From Eutypa lata (Eukaryota; Ascomycota; Sordariomycetes; Xylariales; Diatrypaceae): 64,000 nt of DNA. The translations under genes and the position numbers were made by a program. The notes beneath the pieces are model-generated. The model saw only the letters and a list, made by a program, of their open reading frames with translations, did no database searches and was not told the DNA's origin. Below, piece by piece: positions 13,629 to 24,972 of the stretch (position 1 is its first letter; each line of letters begins with the position of its first letter). The DNA is taken from positions 124,001 through 188,000 of the forward strand of contig JAKULF010000011.1 in assembly GCA_022661535.1 (NCBI GenBank), read 5' to 3'.

Positions 13629-14961
13629 TATAGCACGGTATAACACGGATAAATATAATGACGCAGCTCAAGTAAGCGTCTGGTGCCGGTTACATATGTA
13701 TGTAACGGTTAGGTAAGGTACTTGCGCTGCGCTGCACTGCACTGCGCTGCGCTGCACTGCACTGGCACTGCACTGGGTGCTACTACTACCTCCGCGGCCT
13801 CCGACCTCCTACAGAAAGTAGGTACCGTAATCGTGGCTGCGTGTTGGAGCTCGACATTACATGCATGTAATCATGTAAGTGACGTGACGTGATGTATACA
13901 TACAGACATAGGCATAGACATAGACGGTTATGGGCATGGCATAGCAATGGCAATGAACCATCTCACTACCTATCTAGAAAGTCGTTAGTGAAAAGTGGTT
14001 TCACCGCATGTATTTTACCCAATTGATAACCCAAACTCTTTCAATAGTTTGACGAGTTATTTTCATTAGTCGGGCCGGTACAAACGAGCCCACGGATAAG
14101 ACGGATGAGGTAAAAATGGCTGGATAGGCGAAAGGGGGATTGACGAACCTCAAACAAGAACACCTGAGACCTGAACGAGTAATTGGTGGCTGAATCGTTG
14201 GAACGTTGAGACGGGATAAAATGGACGATTGCATGTGAGTTAAGTGAGGAGCTGACTAAGAAAAAGAACGTACGCAACGCTCGCTGGCATGCACGCACTG
14301 ACTGGTTGGATTTGACCCTTGGCTCTTTGGTGCTTGGTCAAAATTTCAACCCAAGCAAGCATTGAGTTAATCAACCTGGCCCGGGCCTGGTTATAGTTAG
14401 AATACCTAGGTATTAATATATTTTTATATTAACTTAAGTCGTACCTAATTCCATACCTACATACCTACATACTTTACATAACTATAGACAAACTTGGGAT
14501 TTTGAACAACAACTGATAATCGTATGATGCATCCAAAAGATAAGCTATAAAACCTAACTAGTATCGTATAAGCGCATTATAGTATAGTTAAACCTTGGTC
14601 AAATAATTGCAATTCCATCCACTGTGATATGCATGAAGTTCGCCTACAATCAAGGTAACATGAAACAACCAAGACCCGAGCCAGGGGTCTTCATAATCCA
14701 TACGGGTTCGGACATTTTTTTGATAATTTTTATGATTACACACACTGCTTAGGGAATAGATAATCCGCTATTTAATTCACAAGCGAATAGTTACCGGGTC
14801 TCATTATTTAATTTAACACATGTCGCCCTCTTCCCCCCTCCCCTGTCTTCCTCTAACTATCTCATAGCGAATTTTCATCATTCCCTATCTCTCACCCCTA
14901 TTTTCCATCATTCCCTCTTATGCACTAAGCGCATTTGCCTTTCTAAAAACAAAAAAACCCT
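13629..14961. other. Intergenic interval upstream of the bZIP gene
   Basis: No supported gene. It contains a CTGCA/CTGCG low-complexity repeat at about 13722-13772, A/T-rich sequence at 14400-14800, and pyrimidine-rich sequence at 14820-14930 that is probably the 3' flank of the nucleoporin gene. Two overlapping minus-strand frames at 14001-14298 have no recognisable motif. Confidence 0.5.
13722..13772. repeat. CTGCA/CTGCG short tandem repeat
   Basis: Interleaved CTGCACTGC and GCTGCG units sit about 100 bp upstream of the bZIP start codon, probably in its promoter or 5' UTR. Confidence 0.8.
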
Positions 14962-17900
14962 TCAGTCGGAAGAAGCCCGCGCAAGGGCTTCGTGCAGGTG
15001 AGGCGGGAAGCGATATTTCAATTGGCTCGTGTATGTTGTCAAATCCATGCTGATCTGCTTGAGATTTTCACACATGATCCGGCGCGTGCCCTCGTTCCCA
15101 CTGAATTGCCCGTTCGTTAGGCGATCTCTCTGCCGGACACAACACGTGACAGTCCACATCAGCAGGTTAGGCACATTGATCGCTACCGGTTGAGACAGTC
15201 CGGCAAACTTAGACGCATAATGTCGGATTTTCGCTGGATCGCCGCCAGCATCCAAAGGCAAGATCTCGAGTGCACGTATTCTCTAAAAAAAGAAGGGAAA
15301 AGGTTAAGTTAGCTTTCAGTGTAATCGTAGAAGAATAAGATGATTATAGGGCTATACTTACGTCCAGAGCCTCAGGCCACTGCCCGGCTTCGACCAAACC
15401 CTTAATATCACTCATTTGTAGTAATATATGACAAGCGTTCTTGTTTTGACTCTCAATCTTGGTATAGAACATAGCATCTTTCTCGTACATCGACATCATC
15501 GTTGCTGCCAACTTAACCGGATCGTCAATCGATGCGAGGCTTAGACTGCTGTTGGGTTGTACCTCGGGATCCTTCTCATTCGCGCGTGGCTTGACAGGCA
15601 CCAGCCGCATAGGATCCTCACCAATCTCGAGCGAGATCGCCTCACTAAGGGCCCGACTAACGATAGTAACGACGCTATCGTAGTCTCCCGCGAGATGATA
15701 CAGCAGAACCGCATCCGTCGTCCTGCCGTTGTCATCAGCAAACCTGGCTGCTTGGAAAGTGACCGTCTTGACGAAGTCGTTCTCTTCTCGTAAACCAATG
15801 AGAGGACTACGCTCCTCGATAAGCCCGGTGATACGATGACCATCTGGCCTGATATCGCCGATCAGTTTGCTGAACTCCCGTGTCTCTAATACCAGTTCCC
15901 GCAAGGCAATATGACATAGCTCCGCCTGTTGCCGGCCTGCCTCGCCGTCCAGGTCCGCGTTAAGACAAATCAACACCAAATAGTCAACAGCCGAAGCAAC
16001 ATCAGCCGCGCGGAAGTCCCGGGTGTAATAGCCTAGCATGCGGCCGAAGTTCAACTGCGCGTTGCCTCGAGTATCGTACGTTAGGAGTTCGTTCTGCGTG
16101 GACCAAGGGTCGCCAGGTCGTAAGAGGCCATAGTATTCGAGACCGACTGCGAAGTGGATCGCATCTACGTAGGAGAAAGGATAGAGATAGGCAATAGCTT
16201 GTTCAAATAGACCCGATAGGATTTGTAAGAAAAAGAACATGCCGAAAGCGCCGTTGCTGTCGTCCGCGGGGGTCTTGGGAAAGTGCCTTTTACCGATTTC
16301 CTGTATGCTCTTTTGTAGATCGGTCAACGTGAAGGATTCACTAGCCACCTCAATTGTCCTCTCATTCTCACGCGCGAGGCTGAACTGAAGCCAGACCCAA
16401 TCATCAATGTTAGTGGTGAGGCCATCCAAGCTTCGGTTACTGATCTCGCAGCGACCCACGATTTTGTAGCAGGCCATCCGGTATGCGTCGATAGAGTTGT
16501 TCGGTGCGTTGCGTACCCGCTGGCTGTATTCGTTATTGCAACGCTCCTGAAGTTGGCGTCTCAACCTTCTATCAGGACTAGCAGCGTACTCGAGAAGATA
16601 GGATGAAAAGGTTCGATCGATGGCTCGGAAGGTCGTCGCACGGGTTTTGACATACTCGGCAGCCTCGGCAACATGGCCAGTCCGAAGTAGAAAGTATACG
16701 TGAGCCCAGATATACTCTCCATCCACTTGCTGAAGCTCGACATTGTCTGCCACCAGGTTGCTCCGAGCGCTGCGAAGCCGGACATAGGCTTTGATCTTAC
16801 TGATGACGTCCGGACGACCGCCTAAGCTCGCTTCACGCTGGTGGTCATGGATCATGGTTTCCAGCTCTCTATAGAATTTCTTCTCGAGGAACTGGGTGCC
16901 GCCTGCAAGAATCTTCTTCCGCATATTAATGGCGTTCTGCGACTTGTCGTTCACGTCCATGTACATATCCTTAAAGCAACGCTCTCTCGCTGTTGCCCCG
17001 CCCGCAAATGTTTCCGCATCTGGAACTTCTCCGATAATGGTCATAGCAGCGTGGTAGGCATCGACGATGTACTGGGCATGGCTATCACCAGACCTACTCT
17101 CGACTGTAGCTAGCTCAGATAGAATAGGATAAGGAGCTTCCTCTAGGCGGGCTGTGTTAAGTTGGCGTACTCGTTCGGCAAGGTTGCCCTGCTTCTCCCG
17201 TAGGAATCGATCGTCGCCTACGTTATTCAGAGTTGCCATGTCTCCTCCATTCTGGTCGCTGTTTTCCTTGAAAGCCGGCTGGTGGAAACCAATCTTGCTA
17301 GGAGTCCCAATGACGGATTTCTGTAGATTCGATCGACCGAAAGCGCTAGCTTTAGCACCCGTAGCTGTTGATCGCGCATTCTTAGGGTTCCGGCGTGATT
17401 TACCAAACCCGCCTTGCGTCTCCTTGCCAGATGCTCCTGCGATAGAATCGCCAAGTCCATCATCCCGCGTTTTAATGCCAAAGTGCTCGTAGATGCGCAT
17501 TCTCTGAGCTTCCCACTCCATTGTAATGTTATCCTCTAGGAAGTTATCGAAGTCTCTGACGGATCTCTCTAAGCCGTCGGCGATCATGCTGAGGGTCGTT
17601 TTCGTCTGTAGGTTCGCGAGGTAAGCTTCGACGTCAATTTCGGTAGCAGCTGGGCCATGGACTGGCCGCTCAGTTCGCGTGCCTTGAATGTTGAAAGAAT
17701 TGAGATCTTTGACTGCGGCTCCGGGGTCGACACCGGAAGCGGCAAGCATGTACTGAGCCTTTCCATGTTGGAGGGGGTCTGCGGCGGCGCGTGGGCCCAG
17801 CTTTCGGAGGCGTTGACGAAGGTCACCTAAACCAAGTTGTAAACTGGGCAAGTCTTCGAGAGGGGATTCCCCGTTAGCTTGTTTTTTGCTCTTAGCGAGC

Positions 17901-18529
17901 AAGCTGTCGAAATATCCTGTCGTATTGCCTTGAGGTAAGACGCTGCCACCATTAATCGAAGCCCCGGGCTGTTGTGACGTAGCGCCTAAGATACTGTTCG
18001 CGTTGGCTGAAGTACCGAGACCTAGACCACCTCCAAGGCCACCAAGACCACCTCCAAGGCCACCAAGACCACCTCCAAGGCCACCAAGACCACCACCGAG
18101 ACCACCACCAAGACCACCACCAAGACCACCACCTAGGAGACTAGCTCCTGCATTACCAGTCATGTTTCCAGCCATGGACCCAAAGCCACCCAAACCACCA
18201 CCACCGCCTCCTCCTCCTCCTGCTGCTGCCCCACCGCCGCCGCCGGCGAACAAGTTGGAAGTATTGAACCCTCCAGAAGAAGGGGCAGGCTGATTCTGAG
18301 CGGTCGATGCACCAAAAAGGCCTCCTCCGGGTTGTGATTGTGGTTGTGCGGTAGACGCGCCGCCGCCCAAGTTAGCGAAGGGACTACTACTGGACTGCTG
18401 CTGCTGCTGCTGCTGTTGCTGGGGGGCTCCAAAGGGGCTCGACTTCGCGGTATTTCCGAACAGAGAGCTCCCGGCAGCTGGTTGTGGACCAGCAGATCCG
18501 AAAAGGCTACTACCTCCCTGGCTCGCCAT
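14962..18529 (-). CDS. NIC96: Nucleoporin NIC96/Nup93
   Basis: Structural scaffold nucleoporin of the inner ring of the nuclear pore; in yeast it anchors the Nsp1-Nup57-Nup49 channel complex. Two exons (18529-15362 and 15282-14962), joined in phase 0 across a 79-bp intron, encode 1,162 residues. The N-terminal 200 residues carry FG-type repeats (SLFG, SPFG, GLFG, NLFAGG), a glutamine tract, and a long Gly-Leu-Gly-Gly array. A helical segment follows (about 280-345), then the conserved alpha-solenoid, with landmarks such as YVDAIHFAVGLEYYGLLR and the RFADDNGRTTDAVLLYHLAGDY region. The final exon completes the conserved C-terminus. Yeast Nic96 and human Nup93 are around 820-840 residues, so the extra length is mostly the N-terminal FG/Gly region. 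The 5' leader has an unusual CAA repeat. Confidence 0.93.
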
Positions 18530-19694
18530 GTTTTGGTCTTTTTGTTGTTGTTGCTGTTGTTGTTGTTGCTGTTGTTGTTGTTGCTGTTGTTGTTGTTGAT
18601 GATGCTTGTTTGGGGTTCGGTGCGAGAGGGGGGTTGGAGTGGGACACGTTCCTATATCAGGAATCTGGTCTTATCAGGGAGAGCGACGAGAGAAGAAGAA
18701 GATACTGTCATTCGGGGCTGTCGAGATTGTGGCTTCAGAAAGCGAAGCCTAGGACGAACGGACGAACGGACGAACAAACGAAGGTAGTCGCGTGGTAATT
18801 GTTGTTGAACTTCTGTCTAATCTGTATGTGGGCGGGTATGTAACTCGGATTAGATTATAAAAAATCTCTTGTCTTGGGGAAGACAACCACATGAATCCAC
18901 CAGAAAAGGGAGGAATGGAGGAGACAAACGAGGCTGAAGGGCTGATAGTTAGGTAACTGTCAAAAGAAAACAAATCAACAAAGTGCAGCCTCTTACAGAA
19001 CCTTAAGCTCTGTTAGGCTGCTAGAGCTACTGGGCTAGCTGCCCTATTGGTTAATTACCTAAGGGTACTAACGTATGCTGGGGCACACTCTTTTTAGAAT
19101 CCATTAGTGCTTTGTGCACGAGCCACCTCGGAACCAAACAAGCAACAGCTTTCTTGTAACTATCAATTGAAGCTCTCCAATAGGCATCATCAGGCTATAT
19201 CCATTAACGTTCCTCGGATAATCCATCATCTCCTCATCTTACTCTACAATTTTAAGCTTGCCTGTGTAAGATCACCTACATGTACTTTCAACTTATCAAA
19301 ATTCATCAACTTGAGCAGAATCACCAAGATAGGAGAGCAATAAATCGCAATGTAGATAGTCTAACTATCGATTTCACGAAGATTATAACATCCATCATCC
19401 ACACGTCCAACTAGCCTGGCCCAGGTATATAGGCAATCAAGTCAATCAATGAAGTCAGTCAGTCAATAAAACAACCACATTCTACAATAATCTCTATCGT
19501 ATATAGTTATCTATCTATCCGGTTCCGGTTCCGGTTCCGGTCAAGAACTCATTCATAACTAGTATGTAGGTAGTTAGTGATTATATATATGTATATCTTG
19601 TTCGTTAATCACCAACTTGGGCTTGGGGGCACATCTGGCCTTCCTTAGCCCTCGCCCGCCTAGTCCGCTTATTCAGTTAACTAGCTAGCATTCT
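18530..19694. other. Intergenic interval between NIC96 and the sugar kinase
   Basis: Contains the NIC96 5' leader and promoter and the sugar-kinase 3' flank. A short CCGGTT-type tandem repeat occurs at about 19519-19540 and AGTCA/TCAAT repeats at about 19437-19470. No gene is supported. Confidence 0.6.
18538..18599 (-). repeat. (CAA)n/(CAG) repeat in the NIC96 leader
   Basis: On the minus strand this reads as CAA triplets interrupted at regular intervals by CAG, ending about 10 nt before the NIC96 ATG. It probably lies in the 5' UTR. CAA-rich leaders are unstructured and can favour translation initiation; that role is inferred. Confidence 0.7.
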
Positions 19695-21660
19695 TTATCT
19701 TATAGCCAGCTTAGTCCACCCCTGCGTTGCCTCGTCGACCTTCTTGCGGTACTCCTGCTGGGTGCGGCATTGCTCCAGGAACACCTCGTACTTGGCATCG
19801 AGGAGCTTCTTCTCCGCCGCGTCCGTCCCGGGCTTGACGAGACGACCGGGCTTGCTCATCCGGTCCATGATGCTCCAGAGGTGCTCTGTGTTGCCCTCGG
19901 CGTCTGCGCTTGCCGCCTTGGCCCCCAACATGGCCGCCCCGTGCACCACGGCAGCGTGCACATATCGGGGGATCAGCACCGGCATGTCGCACGCCGTCGC
20001 GATCAAATCCATGAGCATGTCGTTCTGGCACTGGCTTCCTGACATGAAGATCGTCGAGATGATGTGACCCGCCTTGTTCATCTCCTCGATGATCTGCCTT
20101 GTCTGTAGCGCGATAAACTCCATTGTGGCGTAATACCATAGCGCAAGCCCATCAACACTCGAGTCGGGGCTAAGTCCGATGGCTGCGCCCTTCATGTTAG
20201 GGTCCGCTACAGGCGATCGGTTTCCCCAATAGTCGCCATAGAAGAAGAAGTGTCGCCCGAGATACGACACGCTGGGCGAATTCTTCTTCTCCGCCAACTC
20301 TCGGAGGTGGATGTTCAGATAGTCATACAGGTTGGTGTGCATGGCTTCAGCGAGTGGGATAACATCCTTGTGTGCCGGGTGCGTTTCAAGGACATGCCTT
20401 AGCAGCTCGCCTGTGGCCGATTGACCACCTTCTGCCAGCCAGAAATCAGGAAGCAGTACGTCTCGGTACGGACCCCAGACACCCGGCACGAAGACGGGCT
20501 TCTCAGACATGGCAAGATGACAGGTCGACGTACCAGCAACAGCTGCAAGTCGTGTGAACGCCTGCGATAGATCGTTGGCCGCGTGGGTATGATCCGGAGC
20601 GCCGTATTCAGTATCGACCTTAGCGCCCACTGTACCTATCCAACCGGCATACGCATCGATGACACCACTACCGACCGCAATACCCTGGGGCAAGCCCAGC
20701 TCTCTGCTAGCCTTCTCCGACAGGGTACCAACGAAATCTCCGGCGCTTAGGTACTTGCCGTTCTACGCGTGATATAATTAGTTACTAATGTACTTGGGAT
20801 GCCTAAACAAGACGGGGAAATTAGAAGATAACCTACGACGTCATTGACTCCTCCCATACGCTGGAAGTCATTCTTCACCAGGTCGCCTAGACCAATTTCC
20901 TCAAAAAAGTCCTCTTGCCAGCCCTTAGTGCTGCCATCGACGCCTATGGGTACATAGCCCTGCTTGCAGACGGTACTGCAGAAGCTTCTCGTCTCGCTTC
21001 CCGTAGCCAGGTGGGTCAGGGCATCTCCTAGGTCATAGAACTTGCAGCGGTCGAAAAGCTCCTTAGGCATATTGTTCTTCAGCCAGAGCACCTTGGGGAT
21101 CTCCATCTCGATGCTCATTTTACCGCCGACATAGCGAAGCAGGTTGTGGTCGGTAGCATTGATCTTCTCCGTCTCGTCGACAGGACGGTGGTCTAGCCAT
21201 AGGATGACATTGCGGTCTTGATTGTCAATGTTCACGAAGTCCGGTCCGGTCACGGGGACGGGCTCGTCGGTGTCTTCGGAAAATACAGTCAGAGAGCAAG
21301 TGGCGTCGAAGCCGATTCCCTTGATCAGGGAAGTGTTGACACCGGATTGGTGAACAACCTTTTGTACACAATGGCATATGCAGTGCCAGATGTCGGTGGT
21401 AGATTGCTCCTATTGAGACAGAAGACTTTGTTAATAAAAGTGATCCCGTGGGCTAAGCTGAAGGGGAGGTTTCAGTTGGATGTTGGTAAATAGGTACGTA
21501 CATAATATCCAGTCTGAGGTTGCCACAGCTTGATGGGTTCGGAAGCAAGGGCTTTGATGTCACCCGTTGAATCTATCAGACAGGCGCGAGCAGAGCCGGT
21601 GCCCACATCGATACCTATGAAGTGGTCCTTTTGCATGTCAATTGGTGTCGCATCCTCCAT
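19695..21660 (-). CDS. FGGY-family carbohydrate kinase (D-ribulokinase-like)
   Basis: Predicted ATP-dependent sugar kinase resembling the yeast YDR109C/human FGGY group, which phosphorylates D-ribulose. Three exons (21660-21502, 21409-20837 and 20762-19695), all joined in phase 0, encode 599 residues. The N-terminal phosphate-binding loop GIDVGTGS is at residues 16-23. The sugar-binding region has WLDHR, followed by a GGKMSIEMEIPK block typical of this subgroup. The C-terminal ATPase lobe carries SGSQCQND near residue 485. The ATG at 21660 immediately precedes the conserved domain. I infer a cytosolic repair or salvage role; substrate specificity within the FGGY family cannot be fixed from motifs alone. 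Confidence 0.9.
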
Positions 21661-24600
21661 TGTGGGATAAGGTTGATAATGAGGATGTTCTTCAGGAATG
21701 AGTGTGAGTGTATCTAAGGGGGTGCAATGGGGGCGTGGTTGTGTGTGCGTGGTTAAGTGTATGTGTGTGTGCGTGCGTAGGTGCTAGCACTATTAGTCCA
21801 CCGAGGACAAGATTCAACGAGACATACGTTGTTTTCAATTATGATAACATTTCTGGTACTAGATTACGGAGGAATGGTCAGCATAAAGTTACCACGAGAG
21901 AGTAAAAGCTTTGACCGGGTAGGAAAAGCCAAAGAATGAGATGACCGCCACTCCGAGCTAGGCCAGCAAAGCAACAACAACGCAAGACAAGAAACCCAAG
22001 GATAAGCAAACCGATGTCATGCGCGATGATCGGACTAAACTGATTTTACTCACTCCATGTTGTTCGATAAAACTGCGCGAGGGCACAGACTAGAACGGCA
22101 GCCACTTTCGTAAGCAAAATGTGAGATCACGGAGGTAAAGCTGTCTTGCCGTCCAATGGGAGGTGGTGGGCGCAGGGACGACCCTGGTGGTGTGTGATAC
22201 GTGATACAGAATTGTTGAGGTGTTCCGATCCTTATCCCCCCCCAAGGTTCACGCCAGGTATGTTAAAGAGGGTATTATCAAGCAATCAAGCATAAAATGG
22301 AGGTTTCAGACGGAAAGTTCGGTGAACACAGCAAGCAAGCAAGCAAGTAACAGTAGCAGTAACGGTAGCAGCACGGAATGTTGGAAGGAAGACGAAAAGA
22401 ACTTTTATTCATTTTTTTATTACCAGCCATAAGGGTAGAAATGGAGCAAGAGTCCTTGAGCAGTACTACCCTAAGTCGTTAGTAGGTACTACTCACGAAA
22501 GGCTCCAGTAAAGGGTATCCAGTATATTGAAGTCTACACAGCAGCAAAGCAAGGCCTTGAAGCTCTCAAAGGAGAGGTATGTAGCTACCCATGCAGCTAC
22601 GCACCTAAGGTATGAAGGCTTGCCAATAGAGGCACCGGGAAGGAGGGGAGATGGGGAAATGTCGTCACCCCACGCCTCTCTCTCATGGTTGTAGTGGGGT
22701 TAGCCGGTCCACGGTGGGTTTTTTGCGCCGCTTAATTACATACATACGTACATGTAAATACGACATACCGTAGCTTGCTGTACATCAATGTAATAGCGTC
22801 TCCAGCTCTGTGGGTGCTGGTCATTATGCCCTACCTAAAGTACATATAGGTATGTGCTCGTTTAATGTAACGCTAATCAAGAATTGAATTCCAATTTCTT
22901 ATTCAATTCTCCTTAAGTTGCATATGTAGGTACGTACGTAGTAGAGCTTTTCCGAGTTCCAGGAGCTCTCCCCGCAGCTGGAGCAAGCAGCCAGCAGCTT
23001 TCTAACTAGGCTCCCCCCGGCTTTCCCTACGGACTAGCAGAGGGGTGGGTGGGGTAGTAGAATAGATATGTAGGAATGATCTGGGTGCTTCCCAATTTTT
23101 CTTTCTGAATACGACCTGACCGCCAAAAAATTTGCATCGTGAGTTCTATTTCTCCCCCCTTTCAACCTTGGCTTATGTGGATTTGTTGACTCGTTGAGTA
23201 CGAAGTAACTGATAACTACTGAGAAGAGAAGGGGGGGGAAGGGGGCACAGTAAGATACCCCGCAATAGATGATGAGGGTTATATCGTGAGCAGTTATGTA
23301 CTTAGGTAGGTTGAGCTAGAATTTCGGTTCGACTTTCCTTTTCTTCATTGCAGGCTCTCTACGTATGTAGTATGTACGTGCCTAGTAAGAGATAGGGAAG
23401 AAAAAAGTTTTCATCTCGTACCTACGCAAAGCAAGCGACAAGCTCCCATTTCTTGGCTGTTTAGCCACCGAACCGAACCCGTCTTCACACACTACACTAC
23501 CTATGTATGCACCTAAGGGTGGCAATCCTCACGATGATCTGTCTATCGCTAAGATTCTGCCCGTCTGGTTGGGAAAGAGCCACTTATTTCTTTAAAGTTC
23601 CCGGCGTCCGACTTCGCACTTCCCCAGCCTACCAGCCCAGCAGCCAGACCTAAACCGGCTTGCCCAGTCCCATCACCACTATTACAAAAAGGAAGAAGAA
23701 GGCGAGCAAGGTGTTGGTTGGCGAAGGGGGTCAATTAACACGGCTACCAGATTAATTAATAGGTAGGTTAAGTGATGTTCGATGTATTTGGTGATTTCAT
23801 TTAACCCTCGTCTCGAGGGTTGCTCCAATAGGCAGACAGACAGACAGACATCCACATGAATGTGAAGCCAAGATTTTGCTATTGAATATTACATAGATGT
23901 CGGTGAGCCTTTGAAAGAAGACGCTGGTACCTTATAAAGATATGCCTAGTCAGTTAGAAAATTATATAAGTAGCAAGGAAACTATACAATTGCATATTCA
24001 CTCATAAGATATTGCCAAACAATATGTCTACATAGTAAAAGTTAAAACTGATATAAATTCGCGAGGGGTATAGCTACGTAAATAGAACTAGCAACTTAAA
24101 ACTGAAAACAGAAGATAAAAACCGGTAGGTATTCGCCGTTAAAAGGAATCAGTTCCAGCGCCGCCGCACCAGCTTTCCTCCATAATCAAGTACCTAAACC
24201 TATCTTATAAGCAACTCAGTATTATTATAGCAAAAGCAGTCCATCCAATAACAATAACATCATCATCATTATCATCATGATCATCCATCATCGATAGCTA
24301 GCCGATCCATCATCCCCCTGGTGGTGGCCCCCCCTCTGCCCCCTCCGCCCCTCCCCCGGTCTCTAGCACACCGCATACATTACATATGTATGCTGCAAAG
24401 CTTTAACTAACTCCGTCGTGATATGTAGCTAGCTCTTTAGAGATCGTCCGCCTCATTACTACATCTGTAGCTATTGTATGTATGTGACTGACTAACTATG
24501 ACAGCTACCCTTGGCTGTAGTAATAAGTGCCCTTACTATTATACTACCTTGCTACTACTACTGTATTACTGTAGGTAACAAGTAGGTTGGTTGTAGTCTT

Positions 24601-24972
24601 GGTGTTTACTCGCTTCCGCTAGAGTGTTGCTGTTGATGATCATCGACGAGAATGACCACAGTCAATGTCGCCGCGTAAGCTTCCCGGATCGCGCATGCCA
24701 TGCTGTCTCTGCATTAGTTTTCTTCTTCTTCTTTGACTTTGGTCTGTCTGTCTGTGATATCCATACGTAAAAACTACACCCCCAAGAGAAAATTTAGGTA
24801 GGTAAGTTTAGGTAGGTACCTAGACCAGCCCATTTTTTTTCTTTGTGCGTGTAGCTAACCCCACCCACCACTACAATGTGCCCGGCCAGGCATGCAAAAA
24901 TCCAATAAAATACCGTCTAGGTACTCTTTTTGCTCCCTTGCTCCCATGCTCGCTGCGATGTGACGATAAGGC
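21661..24972. other. Long gene-free interval upstream of the sugar kinase
   Basis: No frame with recognisable coding content was seen in 3.3 kb. There are C-, G- and T-homopolymer tracts, short tetranucleotide repeats (CAGA at about 23834-23850, AAGC around 22330), several TAGGTA/TACGTA motifs (22918-22940, 24794-24823), and ATC repeats near 24258-24290. It includes the sugar-kinase promoter and the 3' flank of the next gene. Confidence 0.5.
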
